Shown here in pieces: positions 28,716-36,272 of a stretch of DNA of 64,000 bases. The translations under genes were made by a program, and so were the position numbers. How positions within the stretch are numbered: position 1 is the stretch's first letter; the number at the start of each line of letters is the position of its first letter. The notes beneath the pieces were generated by a model that did no database searches, was not told the origin of the DNA, and saw only the letters and a program-made list of their open reading frames with translations. The stretch spans positions 3,270,545 to 3,334,544 of the forward strand of contig NZ_CP026692.1 of assembly GCF_002949795.1 (NCBI RefSeq). The letters run 5' to 3'. This DNA comes from Nostoc sp. 'Lobaria pulmonaria (5183) cyanobiont' (GTDB lineage: Bacteria; Cyanobacteriota; Cyanobacteriia; Cyanobacteriales; Nostocaceae).

Positions 28716-28931
28716 ATGCTTACCGAATTTGACACCACTTTACCCAGTATTAGACAAGTCCAAAATCTGATTAAACAAACAACGCCAGTAGAATTAAAGC
28801 TGCTGACTGGTGATGTACTCACAGGGAGAGTTTTATGGCAAGATCCACAGTGTATCTGTATTGTTGATGAAAACACTCAGCAAACTACTGTTTGGAAACA
28901 AGCGATCGCTTATATCAAACCCAAGAGTTAG
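28716..28931 (+). CDS. hfq: Cyanobacterial Hfq-like protein
   Basis: 71 residues from the ATG at 28716; the frame is open further upstream but that part has no similarity. TTLPSIRQVQNLIKQTTPVE (helix 1), KLLTGDVLTGRVLWQDPQCI (Sm1) and VDENTQQTTVWKQAIAYIKP (Sm2) form a short Sm fold. Cyanobacterial Hfq lacks several residues that bind RNA in E. coli. In Synechocystis it is needed for motility through the pilus ATPase PilB1. The neighbouring dapF supports the call. Confidence 0.9.
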   Translation: MLTEFDTTLPSIRQVQNLIKQTTPVELKLLTGDVLTGRVLWQDPQCICIVDENTQQTTVWKQAIAYIKPKS

Positions 28932-29881
28932 TCATAAATCGGTGTGTGTTTGGAACGCCCCTTCCCACGGTGCTGGCTAAAATTTACCAAATTCAGTAGA
29001 TCGAGAACTTTTGTAAGTTGACGGAAGAATAAGGGTTTCAGCCGATGGTTTGGAACTAACACAAGCGTTCATTTGCGATCGCCTACGGCGGGCGGGTACG
29101 CCATCGCAGCAGAGTTAATTGACAACAGAATTACTCGAACAGCAGATTATAAGAGGATTCCAGCAAATTCTATACACTCGCTGAAATGAGTGGTTGGTAA
29201 GGCTTCTAGAAATCTTTTCGATCTACTGAAATTGGGAAAATCTTGTAGTGGTAAAAATCCTTTTTATTATGCCCGTGGTCAGCGCTCGAATGCTGGCGTT
29301 GACCTGCCATAATGGGCATTCCGCTACTACCCCCAATCTTTTAAATTTAAGTGCCAAGCAATCTCTGGTGAGGCCCCCCAGGTACACCGTCAGCATAGCC
29401 TAAAAGCGCTAGCCACTTAACTTGAAGCTAATAAAGCTTGTTAACCAACCCCAGAAATTGATACATTCAAGGCACGTTTTTATTGGTTCTTTGGTTAGGT
29501 TGGTTAACAAGCTTTGTGTTTTATTTAGCTTCGGTTAAATGGCATAGCACCTCCTGAACACTGAACTTTTTCTTACTTACTAATTAAAACTCTGCTTTTT
29601 TAACAGCAAAAATTTCCATTCAGTTTACTCCGAAAGTGTTGCATGATAGATGTTTCGGAGATTTTTGTGTATACGAAATGCTGATTTTTGCCGTGACGTT
29701 TTTTACAAAGCAAAATTCACGGTAAAATGCTTTTTGTCGAGTTTGCAATGTAAAACATCAAACTCAGCACTCTGTTATTACTAAGCGCATTTAAGCTAGC
29801 AATAGTTTTAGTGCTAGCATTCCTGACAATGGTAACGTGGTAGTATGACTAACAATGCTTCTTAAGCGATAATTGTTTTAA
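28932..29881. other. Gene-free, hairpin-rich stretch
   Basis: About 950 bases with no open frame that I can support. It contains a dispersed cgcctacggcgggcgggtac string (about 29080), a weak imperfect stem at about 29253-29332, and the foldback element at 29405-29551. The remainder is AT-rich. Confidence 0.5.
29405..29551. repeat. Large foldback element (18-bp perfect inner arms)
   Basis: aaagcttgttaaccaacc (29433-29450) and ggttggttaacaagcttt (29498-29515) are perfect inverted repeats. Pairing continues outward imperfectly: gcgctagccacttaacttga on the left with agcttcggttaaatggcatagcac on the right. The whole can fold into a stem of over 40 bp. It is either a MITE or a structured RNA; nothing in it encodes protein. 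Confidence 0.65.
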
Positions 29882-29890
29882 ATGCTGCTA

Positions 29891-30067
29891 ATGTTATTAA
29901 TGCCACAAGAAGAAAAAACGGTAGTCCTACAAACAGATGTTAGGGAGTCGCTCAGAACTCGCTTAAAACTTTAAGCTGTTCGCTTGGGCACAACCATGAG
30001 CCTATTAACTGAAGAGATTTTGGATGAAGGACTTAAAAAGCTAGAACAGCTGGAAGTTCGCAAATGA
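29891..30067 (+). pseudogene. Ribbon-helix-helix-like small protein gene with an in-frame stop
   Basis: Reading through one TAA at 29972 gives 58 codons: EEKTVVLQTDVRESLRTRLKL, stop, then AVRLGTTMSLLTEEILDEGL and KKLEQLEVRK. The arrangement (strand, helix with Leu spacing, GTTMSxLTEE turn, helix) is that of a CopG/ParD-type DNA-binding protein, as in antitoxins and plasmid repressors. Both halves lie in the same frame, so a single base change explains the break. The stop overlaps the next frame by ATGA. Confidence 0.55.
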
Positions 30068-30199
30068 GCGTTGAAGTTGTTAACCCGTTGGGCAATTACA
30101 AACCGATGCCAAGTTAGAGGAGTACCAACGCACTACTAGTGCTGCCTTGGACAGAATTGGCGCGGTTTTAGACTACCTGGTTAGGCAGCAAGACCATTG
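30064..30199 (+). pseudogene. Small helical protein gene, frameshifted
   Basis: An ATG at 30064, overlapping the previous stop, reads MSVEVVNPLG and ends shortly afterwards. One frame over, from about 30084, VGQLQTDAKLEEYQRTTSAA and LDRIGAVLDYLVRQQDH run to a stop at 30197. The second part looks like a real amphipathic helix protein. One lost base would join them. No family is recognised. It seems to belong to the same small unit as the ribbon-helix-helix remnant. Confidence 0.45.
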
Positions 30200-30245
30200 A
30201 GCATCAGGCATTTAACTATTTACTCACATTTAAATAGCGGAAATT

Positions 30246-30554
30246 ATGAGAACAGCTATCGTTTGTTACGATTTAAAAAACGTCAAGTCAGGCGACAATG
30301 CTCGCGTAAAGGAAAGACTTGAATTGGAAGACACTGCTACAACCTTTCAAGCGTTAAATGTCAACTCATTATTTCCTGATCGGGTTAATTTGCATTTGCC
30401 TAACACTACACTCTACCTGAATGTCAGCAATCCCTCGGTTACTAGTAAACAGGTTGCAAACGACGTCTACAGTCTTATTCAGTCTGTAGGCGCAACACCC
30501 GAGAAAGTATATGTTGCATTTATTACAGATGATTTCATATTGAATGCTCAGTAA
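30246..30554 (+). CDS. Small protein, possible Cas2/VapD/SinR-like ferredoxin fold
   Basis: 102 residues. I do not recognise a named family with certainty. The start MRTAIVCYDLK followed by a helix, a strand TTLYLNVSN, a helix TSKQVANDVYSLIQSVGATP and a strand KVYVAFI give the beta-alpha-beta-beta-alpha-beta order of the small Cas2/VapD/SinR group, which includes metal-dependent nucleases and CRISPR adaptors. The initial (V/I)xYDL is the position of the conserved Asp. There is no cas1 or repeat array nearby, so a CRISPR role is not suggested. The two broken small genes just upstream hint at a former toxin-antitoxin or plasmid unit. The ATG at 30246 is close to ggaaatt. Confidence 0.55.
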   Translation: MRTAIVCYDLKNVKSGDNARVKERLELEDTATTFQALNVNSLFPDRVNLHLPNTTLYLNVSNPSVTSKQVANDVYSLIQSVGATPEKVYVAFITDDFILNAQ

Positions 30555-30847
30555 GGATAACCTCAAAGCGCGATCGCACTCCTAGGGTGGTTAATCAATG
30601 TTCTAGCTTCAAGAGTATCTATTCTGCTAGAACACCTTGGTAATGGCGATCGCACTTCTTTAAGGCTAGATGATCGTTAACTCTCTGGCGCGAGAGTTCT
30701 TCCACACCCATTCAGAAAGCTAATGTACAAGAAAAATGGCTATCTGGAACATAAACAATTGCTATTTCTTGCTTTTTACTTACTCTTTAGGCTTTCAACG
30801 AAAAATCAAGGGTTTCGAAAATTTTGTAGACGAGGGGGAGTGAATAG

Positions 30848-33121
30848 TTACGTAGAAAGGGGTGTTGAACTTGCGATCGCAAATAACTGTTCTAGTTGAC
30901 TCAAACCTGTTAAGCCACCACATAATAATACTTGGTCGCCGATTCGCAAGTCCATGCCGCCATCGGGATAGCGAATAAATTTACCATCGCGCCGGATCGC
31001 CTGTACCTGTACTCCATACTGCTTACCGATCTCTAAATCTTTAAGCGTTTTACCTAGTGTTGGCGCATCTGCATTAACTGTAACCCACTGGCAAGCACTA
31101 TTTTCTCCAGGAACAACAGCTTGTCCTTTAGCTAATTCTGCTAAAGCCGCTAGTTCTTCATCTGCTCCCACCACCAGCAAGCGATCGCCTTCTGCCAATT
31201 TGGTTTGATTGTTGGGATAATCGATTTCTTCGCCTTCAGCGCGGCGAATTGCCATCAAACTCACTCCTGTTAAATAGCGCATATCCGCTTCTTCTAAGCT
31301 CATGCCAATTAAGGGCGAAGCAGATGGTAAAGGATACCAGCGCTGATTTAAATCGCGGGTTGCTTGGCGTAAATCACGAGCAACTTCGGTAGCAGAACGC
31401 TGTGGGCGCAAATCTAAATAATGATCGTTGCGGATTTGCTGCATTTCCCGTTGGACGACAACTGGCGATAACAAGCCTAAGCCAGTTAATAAATGAGTTG
31501 CCATTTCTAAGCTGGCTTCAAACTCTGGTTGCACAACTTCTTTGGCTCCCAATTGATACAGCACCTCAATATTTTTATCCTGGGTAGCACGGACAACCAA
31601 ATCTAATTCTGGGCACAATTCCAAAGCGCGTTTCAAGCAAAGACGGCTACTCATTGGGTCTGGGAGTGCGATCGCCATTCCTTTGGCATGATTCACACCA
31701 GCAGTTTCCAGAACATGTAAACTCACGCAATTGCCATAGACATAAGACACACCCATTTCACGCAACTGCTGAATTCTACTTTCTGATTGGTCGATTACTA
31801 CCACAGGCAGGTCATGTTGCAGCAACAACTTTACTAAATTTTTGCCAACTTGCCCATAGCCACAGACTACCACATGGTTTTTGAAGGGCAAATCTTCTGA
31901 CACATCCCGCGCCTCTTGTTCTTCTAAATACGGTTTCAACCAGGGCATTGATTCGGCAAAGTTAAATATAAATGGCACTAGCCGCAGGACAAAGGGAGTA
32001 AGCATCAGAGTAACTGCGGTGGTTCCCAAAATTAATAAGTATATTTGTCGGGACACCAGCCCCAATGCCTGCCCTTCACTAGCGAGAACAAAGGAAAATT
32101 CCCCAATTTGCGCTAATCCCAAACCGACGATTATCGCTGTTTTCAAAGGGTAGCCAAACAGTTTCACTAAGGGCGTGATAATCAAAAATTTACCGACGAA
32201 AACTATTGCTACCAACCCCAAAATCAATTCCAGGTTATTCCACAAAAACACTGGGTCAATTAACATCCCAATGGCGGCAAAAAATAAACTGGCAAAGATA
32301 TCTCGCAGTGGTTCGACATAAGTCAGGGTTTGATCGGCGTACTCCACTTCAGAAATCATCAAACCCGCGACAAATGCCCCCATCTCAATGGACAGCCCCA
32401 AATGCTCAGTCAACAGGGCAATGCCTAAACACAGGGCTACAACCCCTAATAAAAATAGTTCTTTACTTTCAGTACGGGCTAGCAGTTGTAACAAAGGCGG
32501 TATCAGCCAAATCCCCGCAGCTACCGCCCCAGCCGCAAATAAACCAATCGAAGCCAGCGCTGTGAGGACGGCGATGCCAATAGTTTCTGCTGGTTGGTTG
32601 AGGGCTGGTAAGACTGCTAACATTAGTCCTAGTGCCAAGTCCTGGACTACCAAAATCCCTAGCATTACTTGCCCGTGGGGCGTTTCTGTTTCGTTGCGCT
32701 CCATCAAGCACTTGAGGACAACCGCTGTGGAAGACAAGGAGAGAATACACCCCAAAAACATCCCCTTCGCAGGTAAGGCTCCCCAGGCTCCGCTTAACCC
32801 GCATATTAAAACCGTGACCAAAATCGTCAAAGCAATCTGGAGTCCACCTCCACCAAGAGCGATCGCTTTTACCTTCTTGAGTTCCGTAAAGGAAAATTCC
32901 ACACCCAAGGCGAATAACAAAAAGGCGACCCCGAACTGTGCCAAAGTCTCTACTTGAATAAGTTCTTTAATCAATCCCAGTCCCGTTGGCCCAATGACTA
33001 TCCCGCCAATGAGATACCCCAGCAGCACGGGTTGTTGCAAAAGTGCCGCGAATAGTCCACCACAGGCTGCAACGCCTAGAACTAAAACTAAATCAACAAT
33101 TAACCGAAAATCTTCTTGCAC
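30848..33121 (-). CDS. CPA2-family cation/proton antiporter with RCK domains (KefB/NapA type)
   Basis: 757 residues. About twelve membrane helices (10-385) carry GYLIGGIVIGPTGLGLI, FLLFALGVEFSFTELK and the unwound-helix region ALCLGIALLTEHLGLSIEMGAF. An RCK_N/TrkA-N domain (about 408-525) with HVVVCGYGQVGKNLVKLLL binds a nucleotide, and two TrkA-C domains (about 575-660, 680-745) follow. It exchanges K+ or Na+ for H+ across the plasma or thylakoid membrane and is gated through the RCK part. Monocistronic. Confidence 0.92.
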   Translation of the reverse strand: MQEDFRLIVDLVLVLGVAACGGLFAALLQQPVLLGYLIGGIVIGPTGLGLIKELIQVETLAQFGVAFLLFALGVEFSFTELKKVKAIALGGGGLQIALTILVTVLICGLSGAWGALPAKGMFLGCILSLSSTAVVLKCLMERNETETPHGQVMLGILVVQDLALGLMLAVLPALNQPAETIGIAVLTALASIGLFAAGAVAAGIWLIPPLLQLLARTESKELFLLGVVALCLGIALLTEHLGLSIEMGAFVAGLMISEVEYADQTLTYVEPLRDIFASLFFAAIGMLIDPVFLWNNLELILGLVAIVFVGKFLIITPLVKLFGYPLKTAIIVGLGLAQIGEFSFVLASEGQALGLVSRQIYLLILGTTAVTLMLTPFVLRLVPFIFNFAESMPWLKPYLEEQEARDVSEDLPFKNHVVVCGYGQVGKNLVKLLLQHDLPVVVIDQSESRIQQLREMGVSYVYGNCVSLHVLETAGVNHAKGMAIALPDPMSSRLCLKRALELCPELDLVVRATQDKNIEVLYQLGAKEVVQPEFEASLEMATHLLTGLGLLSPVVVQREMQQIRNDHYLDLRPQRSATEVARDLRQATRDLNQRWYPLPSASPLIGMSLEEADMRYLTGVSLMAIRRAEGEEIDYPNNQTKLAEGDRLLVVGADEELAALAELAKGQAVVPGENSACQWVTVNADAPTLGKTLKDLEIGKQYGVQVQAIRRDGKFIRYPDGGMDLRIGDQVLLCGGLTGLSQLEQLFAIASSTPLST

Positions 33122-33280
33122 CAGTTTTAAAAAAACTCTTAAGACCTATTAATTCAGGATACAAAGTTTTACGGTCTCAAACAGCTTGTTTCGTAAAGGG
33201 GTGACAAAATTTGCTTATTTTGAAGGGGGTAGGTAGTAGGTGAGCAGGAAGGATACATCAAGATTTTTGAAGGTATTTTG

Positions 33281-33507
33281 ATTCACGAGTATCAAAGGTG
33301 GATTCATCGAGTTCAAACACTCGTCAACGGAGTTCAAAGGTGGATTCATCGAGTTCAAACACTCGTCAACGGAGTTCAAAGGTGGATTCATCGAGTTCAA
33401 ACACTCGTCAACGGAGTTCAAAGGTGGATTCATCGAGTTCAAACACTCGTCAACGGAGTTCAAAGGTGGATTCATCGAGTTCAAACACTCATGCACGAGT
33501 ATCAAAG
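33281..33507. repeat. 42-bp minisatellite (5 copies; double 21-bp unit)
   Basis: Five copies at 33297, 33339, 33381, 33423 and 33465; the first four are identical and the last is diverged at its end. Each 42-bp unit is two related 21-bp halves, ggtggattcatcgagttcaaa minus one base at writing length and cactcgtcaacggagttcaa plus a, both ending in gagttcaaa. The flanks acgagtatcaaa occur on both sides. All frames stay open, giving spurious peptides such as VDECLNSMNPPLNS. No gene is supported. Confidence 0.88.
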
Positions 33508-33563
33508 ACTTATTGTCGCATTATTTAATGACGCATCTCTTCTGGCTCCATAGCCAATGCCCA

Positions 33564-34541
33564 TTAAATTTTAGGCGAACTGAGGGCATTCAATAATAGT
33601 AGTGACCACGGCACTTTAATATCAGGTATAAGCCATGAATACTTTCTCAGTACGGGTAATGCAGCAGGTAGTACAAAACGCAGAGAGCGTAACGATGCAG
33701 GCTGATCGCCATTTTCATCTACAAGATTATATTTCTTAGCCAGTTCGGCAACAATCTGCACACGTCCTGTACGGCTGATCAGATTTGGCTCACTAGCAAG
33801 TGCAGCGATCGCTCGTCCAGTTAATAAGGGAGTTTCCCAGTTGTAGCGATCGCTTAAAAATGAGAAATTATTTTCAGTAGCATTGGTTTGATTCATTTCA
33901 GAAGCAAAACGGGAAAAAAGCTCAGTACCAACAATACCCGGCCAAATTGAAACAGAAGTGACGTTATGGGGTTTTAACTCAACAGCCATATTAGCAGCAA
34001 GGCGATCGCAAGCTGCTTTGCCAACACCATAAGCTGTATTAAAGATATAAGACATCCCACCCCACGAGGAAATCGTGCAAATTAATCCAGAGTTACGCTT
34101 AGTCATCATCCGAGCCGCAAAAACACTCGCAACATAGTGGCTCCGAAGACCAACGTTGTTGCTAGCATCCCAAAGATTTGGTTCAGAATCCCAAAAGGGC
34201 TGTCCCTGAGCGTCTTTTAATGCCTGAACTCCTGAGTAAGCATTATTTACCAGTAGGTCGAGTTGTCCATTCTGCTCATCTTGAATGCGATCGAAAAGCA
34301 AACGCACCTGCTGATCGTCGCTGTGGTCTACTTGGACGGGAATGCATACACCACCGACTTCTTCAATGGCTGATTTTGTTTCACTAAGACTACCTGAAAC
34401 CCCATCACTGGAGGAGTTGTTGAGGCTGCGACCCGTGATGTATACAGTTGCACCTGCTTCACCAAGTCCAATCGCAATTCCCCGACCAATTCCCCGTGTA
34501 GCACCTGTTACCAAAGCCACTTTACCTTCAAGGTGTTTCAT
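33564..34541 (-). CDS. Short-chain dehydrogenase/reductase
   Basis: 325 residues, longer than the usual 250. The coenzyme motif VTGATRGIGRGIAIGLGEAG (11-30), LLVNNAYSG (NNA motif, about 105), the catalytic Ser in ICTISSWGGM and YGVGKAACDRLA (Tyr-x-x-x-Lys, about 170) are present, with SVSIWPGIVGTEL after it. The C-terminal 70 residues are an extension found in DHRS1-like SDRs. NAD(P)-dependent oxidoreductase; substrate unknown. The stop of the next minus-strand gene lies just 12 bases upstream, so the secreted-protein gene at 34554 and this gene may be cotranscribed. Confidence 0.9.
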   Translation of the reverse strand: MKHLEGKVALVTGATRGIGRGIAIGLGEAGATVYITGRSLNNSSSDGVSGSLSETKSAIEEVGGVCIPVQVDHSDDQQVRLLFDRIQDEQNGQLDLLVNNAYSGVQALKDAQGQPFWDSEPNLWDASNNVGLRSHYVASVFAARMMTKRNSGLICTISSWGGMSYIFNTAYGVGKAACDRLAANMAVELKPHNVTSVSIWPGIVGTELFSRFASEMNQTNATENNFSFLSDRYNWETPLLTGRAIAALASEPNLISRTGRVQIVAELAKKYNLVDENGDQPASLRSLRFVLPAALPVLRKYSWLIPDIKVPWSLLLLNALSSPKI

Positions 34542-34553
34542 GAGCGCTCATTT

Positions 34554-35447
34554 CTAATCTTTTACCGTTAAATATTGATTATTACAATATTCTTTCGTAG
34601 CTGTGACTGAAACAACTTCTACTTCTATCGATTTTTCTTTAGTTCCGTCGATCAGAAACTCACTAGCTCCTTCACGAGGTTTTTTCGGATTTCCCCAATC
34701 ATAGGTGTAACCTAAACCTGTCCAAGGATAATGTTCTTGACTACCAACTGCATAAGAAGTTGTGTATATCTCTTGCAAAATCGGATAACTAGCAGGAATC
34801 GGTATATTAAAAACATTACAACTAGAATCATTAATTTCTGGATCGACACATGGTCTATTTAAATCTTCAGCTTTCACCCACATTTCGACAAAATGCGTCT
34901 TATTTGAATTTCTATTTAAAATTAAGCCTAAATACTGCTGTAACCTCAGAGATAGCATGATATTACCGGGAATATTTATACCAATACCCTTACAATTTTG
35001 ACAAAATTCTTTAACTTGAGGAACGGCTGTTAACCAAGTCCGTGCTTCTATACTTTTTTTTGTACCTATTTTCCAATCTTCAGTTGGGTTTTTGACATAT
35101 TTCCAACTTGCCATCAAATATTCAATTTTGCCGTTATTTTCTCTCCACCTTATTTGAGGATTAGTTTTTGACAATGGCCAAAGATTTTTTACTACTTTAT
35201 CTTCACTCGGTCTTTTTGCATCCTCAATAGCTGTATCTAACTGCCTTTTCAGAGCTTTATAACTTTCGGGTTTATTTTTATCCAGATACTCATTGACGTT
35301 TGGGTTGTTTTCTGACTGCGCTAATAAATCCTTTCTGAGACTTGATGTACTTTGTATGGGAATTTCTCTAGCCAGCAAACTGGAATATCCAACTGCCAAA
35401 AATGCACCTGTCAAGCCTAAAAATACTTGATTCTTTAATTTTTTCAT
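34554..35447 (-). CDS. Secreted or periplasmic protein of unknown function
   Basis: 297 residues from the ATG at 35447, selected because MKKLKNQVFLGLTGAFLAVG is a standard signal peptide; a longer frame to 35525 would bury it. The mature part is hydrophilic with four Cys near FCQNCKG and RPCVDPEINDSSCNVF, which may form disulfides. It contains WPLSKTNPQIRWRENNGKIE and HYPWTGLGYTYDWGNPK. I do not recognise a family. Because it lies immediately upstream of the SDR on the same strand they may share a transcript. Confidence 0.7.
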   Translation of the reverse strand: MKKLKNQVFLGLTGAFLAVGYSSLLAREIPIQSTSSLRKDLLAQSENNPNVNEYLDKNKPESYKALKRQLDTAIEDAKRPSEDKVVKNLWPLSKTNPQIRWRENNGKIEYLMASWKYVKNPTEDWKIGTKKSIEARTWLTAVPQVKEFCQNCKGIGINIPGNIMLSLRLQQYLGLILNRNSNKTHFVEMWVKAEDLNRPCVDPEINDSSCNVFNIPIPASYPILQEIYTTSYAVGSQEHYPWTGLGYTYDWGNPKKPREGASEFLIDGTKEKSIEVEVVSVTATKEYCNNQYLTVKD

Positions 35448-36272
35448 TAAAATAATCCTGTAGATTTTCAACAATATGGTGAATGTTCCATCCCATGTAA
35501 ATATGGGTTCAACTCCAAGATTCAATCTGATTTTATATTTATGTTTGACTGAGATAATATTGTGCTTAATATTTTTAATTAACTCTATCTGTAAAAAAAT
35601 GAATATTTACGATATAGTCTGTCACAGGCATGACAACAGATTAAACTCGTAGTCAGTAGGGGCTAATATTAGACCTCTTGCACAAATGCAAAATTCGCCC
35701 TCATCCCCCAACCCCTTCTCCCAATATTGGGAGAAGGGGAGCCAATTTCAAACTCCCTCTCCCAAGCTTGGGAGAGGGATTTAGGGTGAAAGCTCATTGA
35801 TTCATGCAAGAAGTCTATTTTTTACTCAGCACTTTCTTTTTCAGGCTGACATATCTGCGAAAGGAAGCGATCGCAGTTGAGCTAGACGTGCTTACGTATA
35901 ATTACTTATAAGATATAGGAATTTTCAGATAAATCGACTATATATTACGGATACAGCAATACTCATTAGTCTGTCCCTGGAAAATATTATGAGGTAACAC
36001 TAACAATCGATCGCCTGCGGAAAACATTGTTTTCTCATTTATATGAGGGGTCTAACCCTCTATTTATCATCTGTATCCAGCAGTGGAAAGGGGTTTTGGT
36101 TAAACCATGCTTGTTGGTAATCAGCTTGAGCGCTTATTGACAGGATGACGCTGGCTAAACAAGCGATTAAACTATGGATAATGTCAAGCAATTGTTGCTT
36201 TTAACACCACTTACATAAATTTAATCTCATTGTTAAATCTAAAACCTCATCCTGTTATATAAAATACCAGTT
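35448..36272. other. Intergenic region upstream of the adenylate cyclase gene
   Basis: About 825 bases, of which 35671-35816 is the MITE. The rest is AT-rich with HIP1 octamers. Long leaders are common for cyaB genes. I see no open frame or structured RNA that I can name. Confidence 0.45.
35671..35816. mobile_element. MITE with agacctcttgca ends
   Basis: Left end agacctcttgcacaaatg, right end cattgattcatgcaagaagt plus ct; the terminal 14 bases are inverted repeats with few mismatches. Inside are two palindromes, ctcccaatattgggag and tctcccaagcttgggaga. Flanking att on both sides may be the target duplication. It has no coding capacity and would need a transposase from elsewhere. Confidence 0.7.

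Noticed and set aside
30246..30554. Genuine CRISPR Cas2
   Set aside because: No cas1, other cas genes or repeat array nearby. Only the general fold pattern is compatible.
33281..33507. Possible CRISPR array
   Set aside because: The units abut directly with no variable spacers, and no cas genes are near. The same applies to 6658-6922.
33215..33553. Open frames with 14-residue repeats (VDECLNSMNPPLNS and others)
   Set aside because: They are translations of a 42-bp minisatellite in several frames; no start signal was seen.
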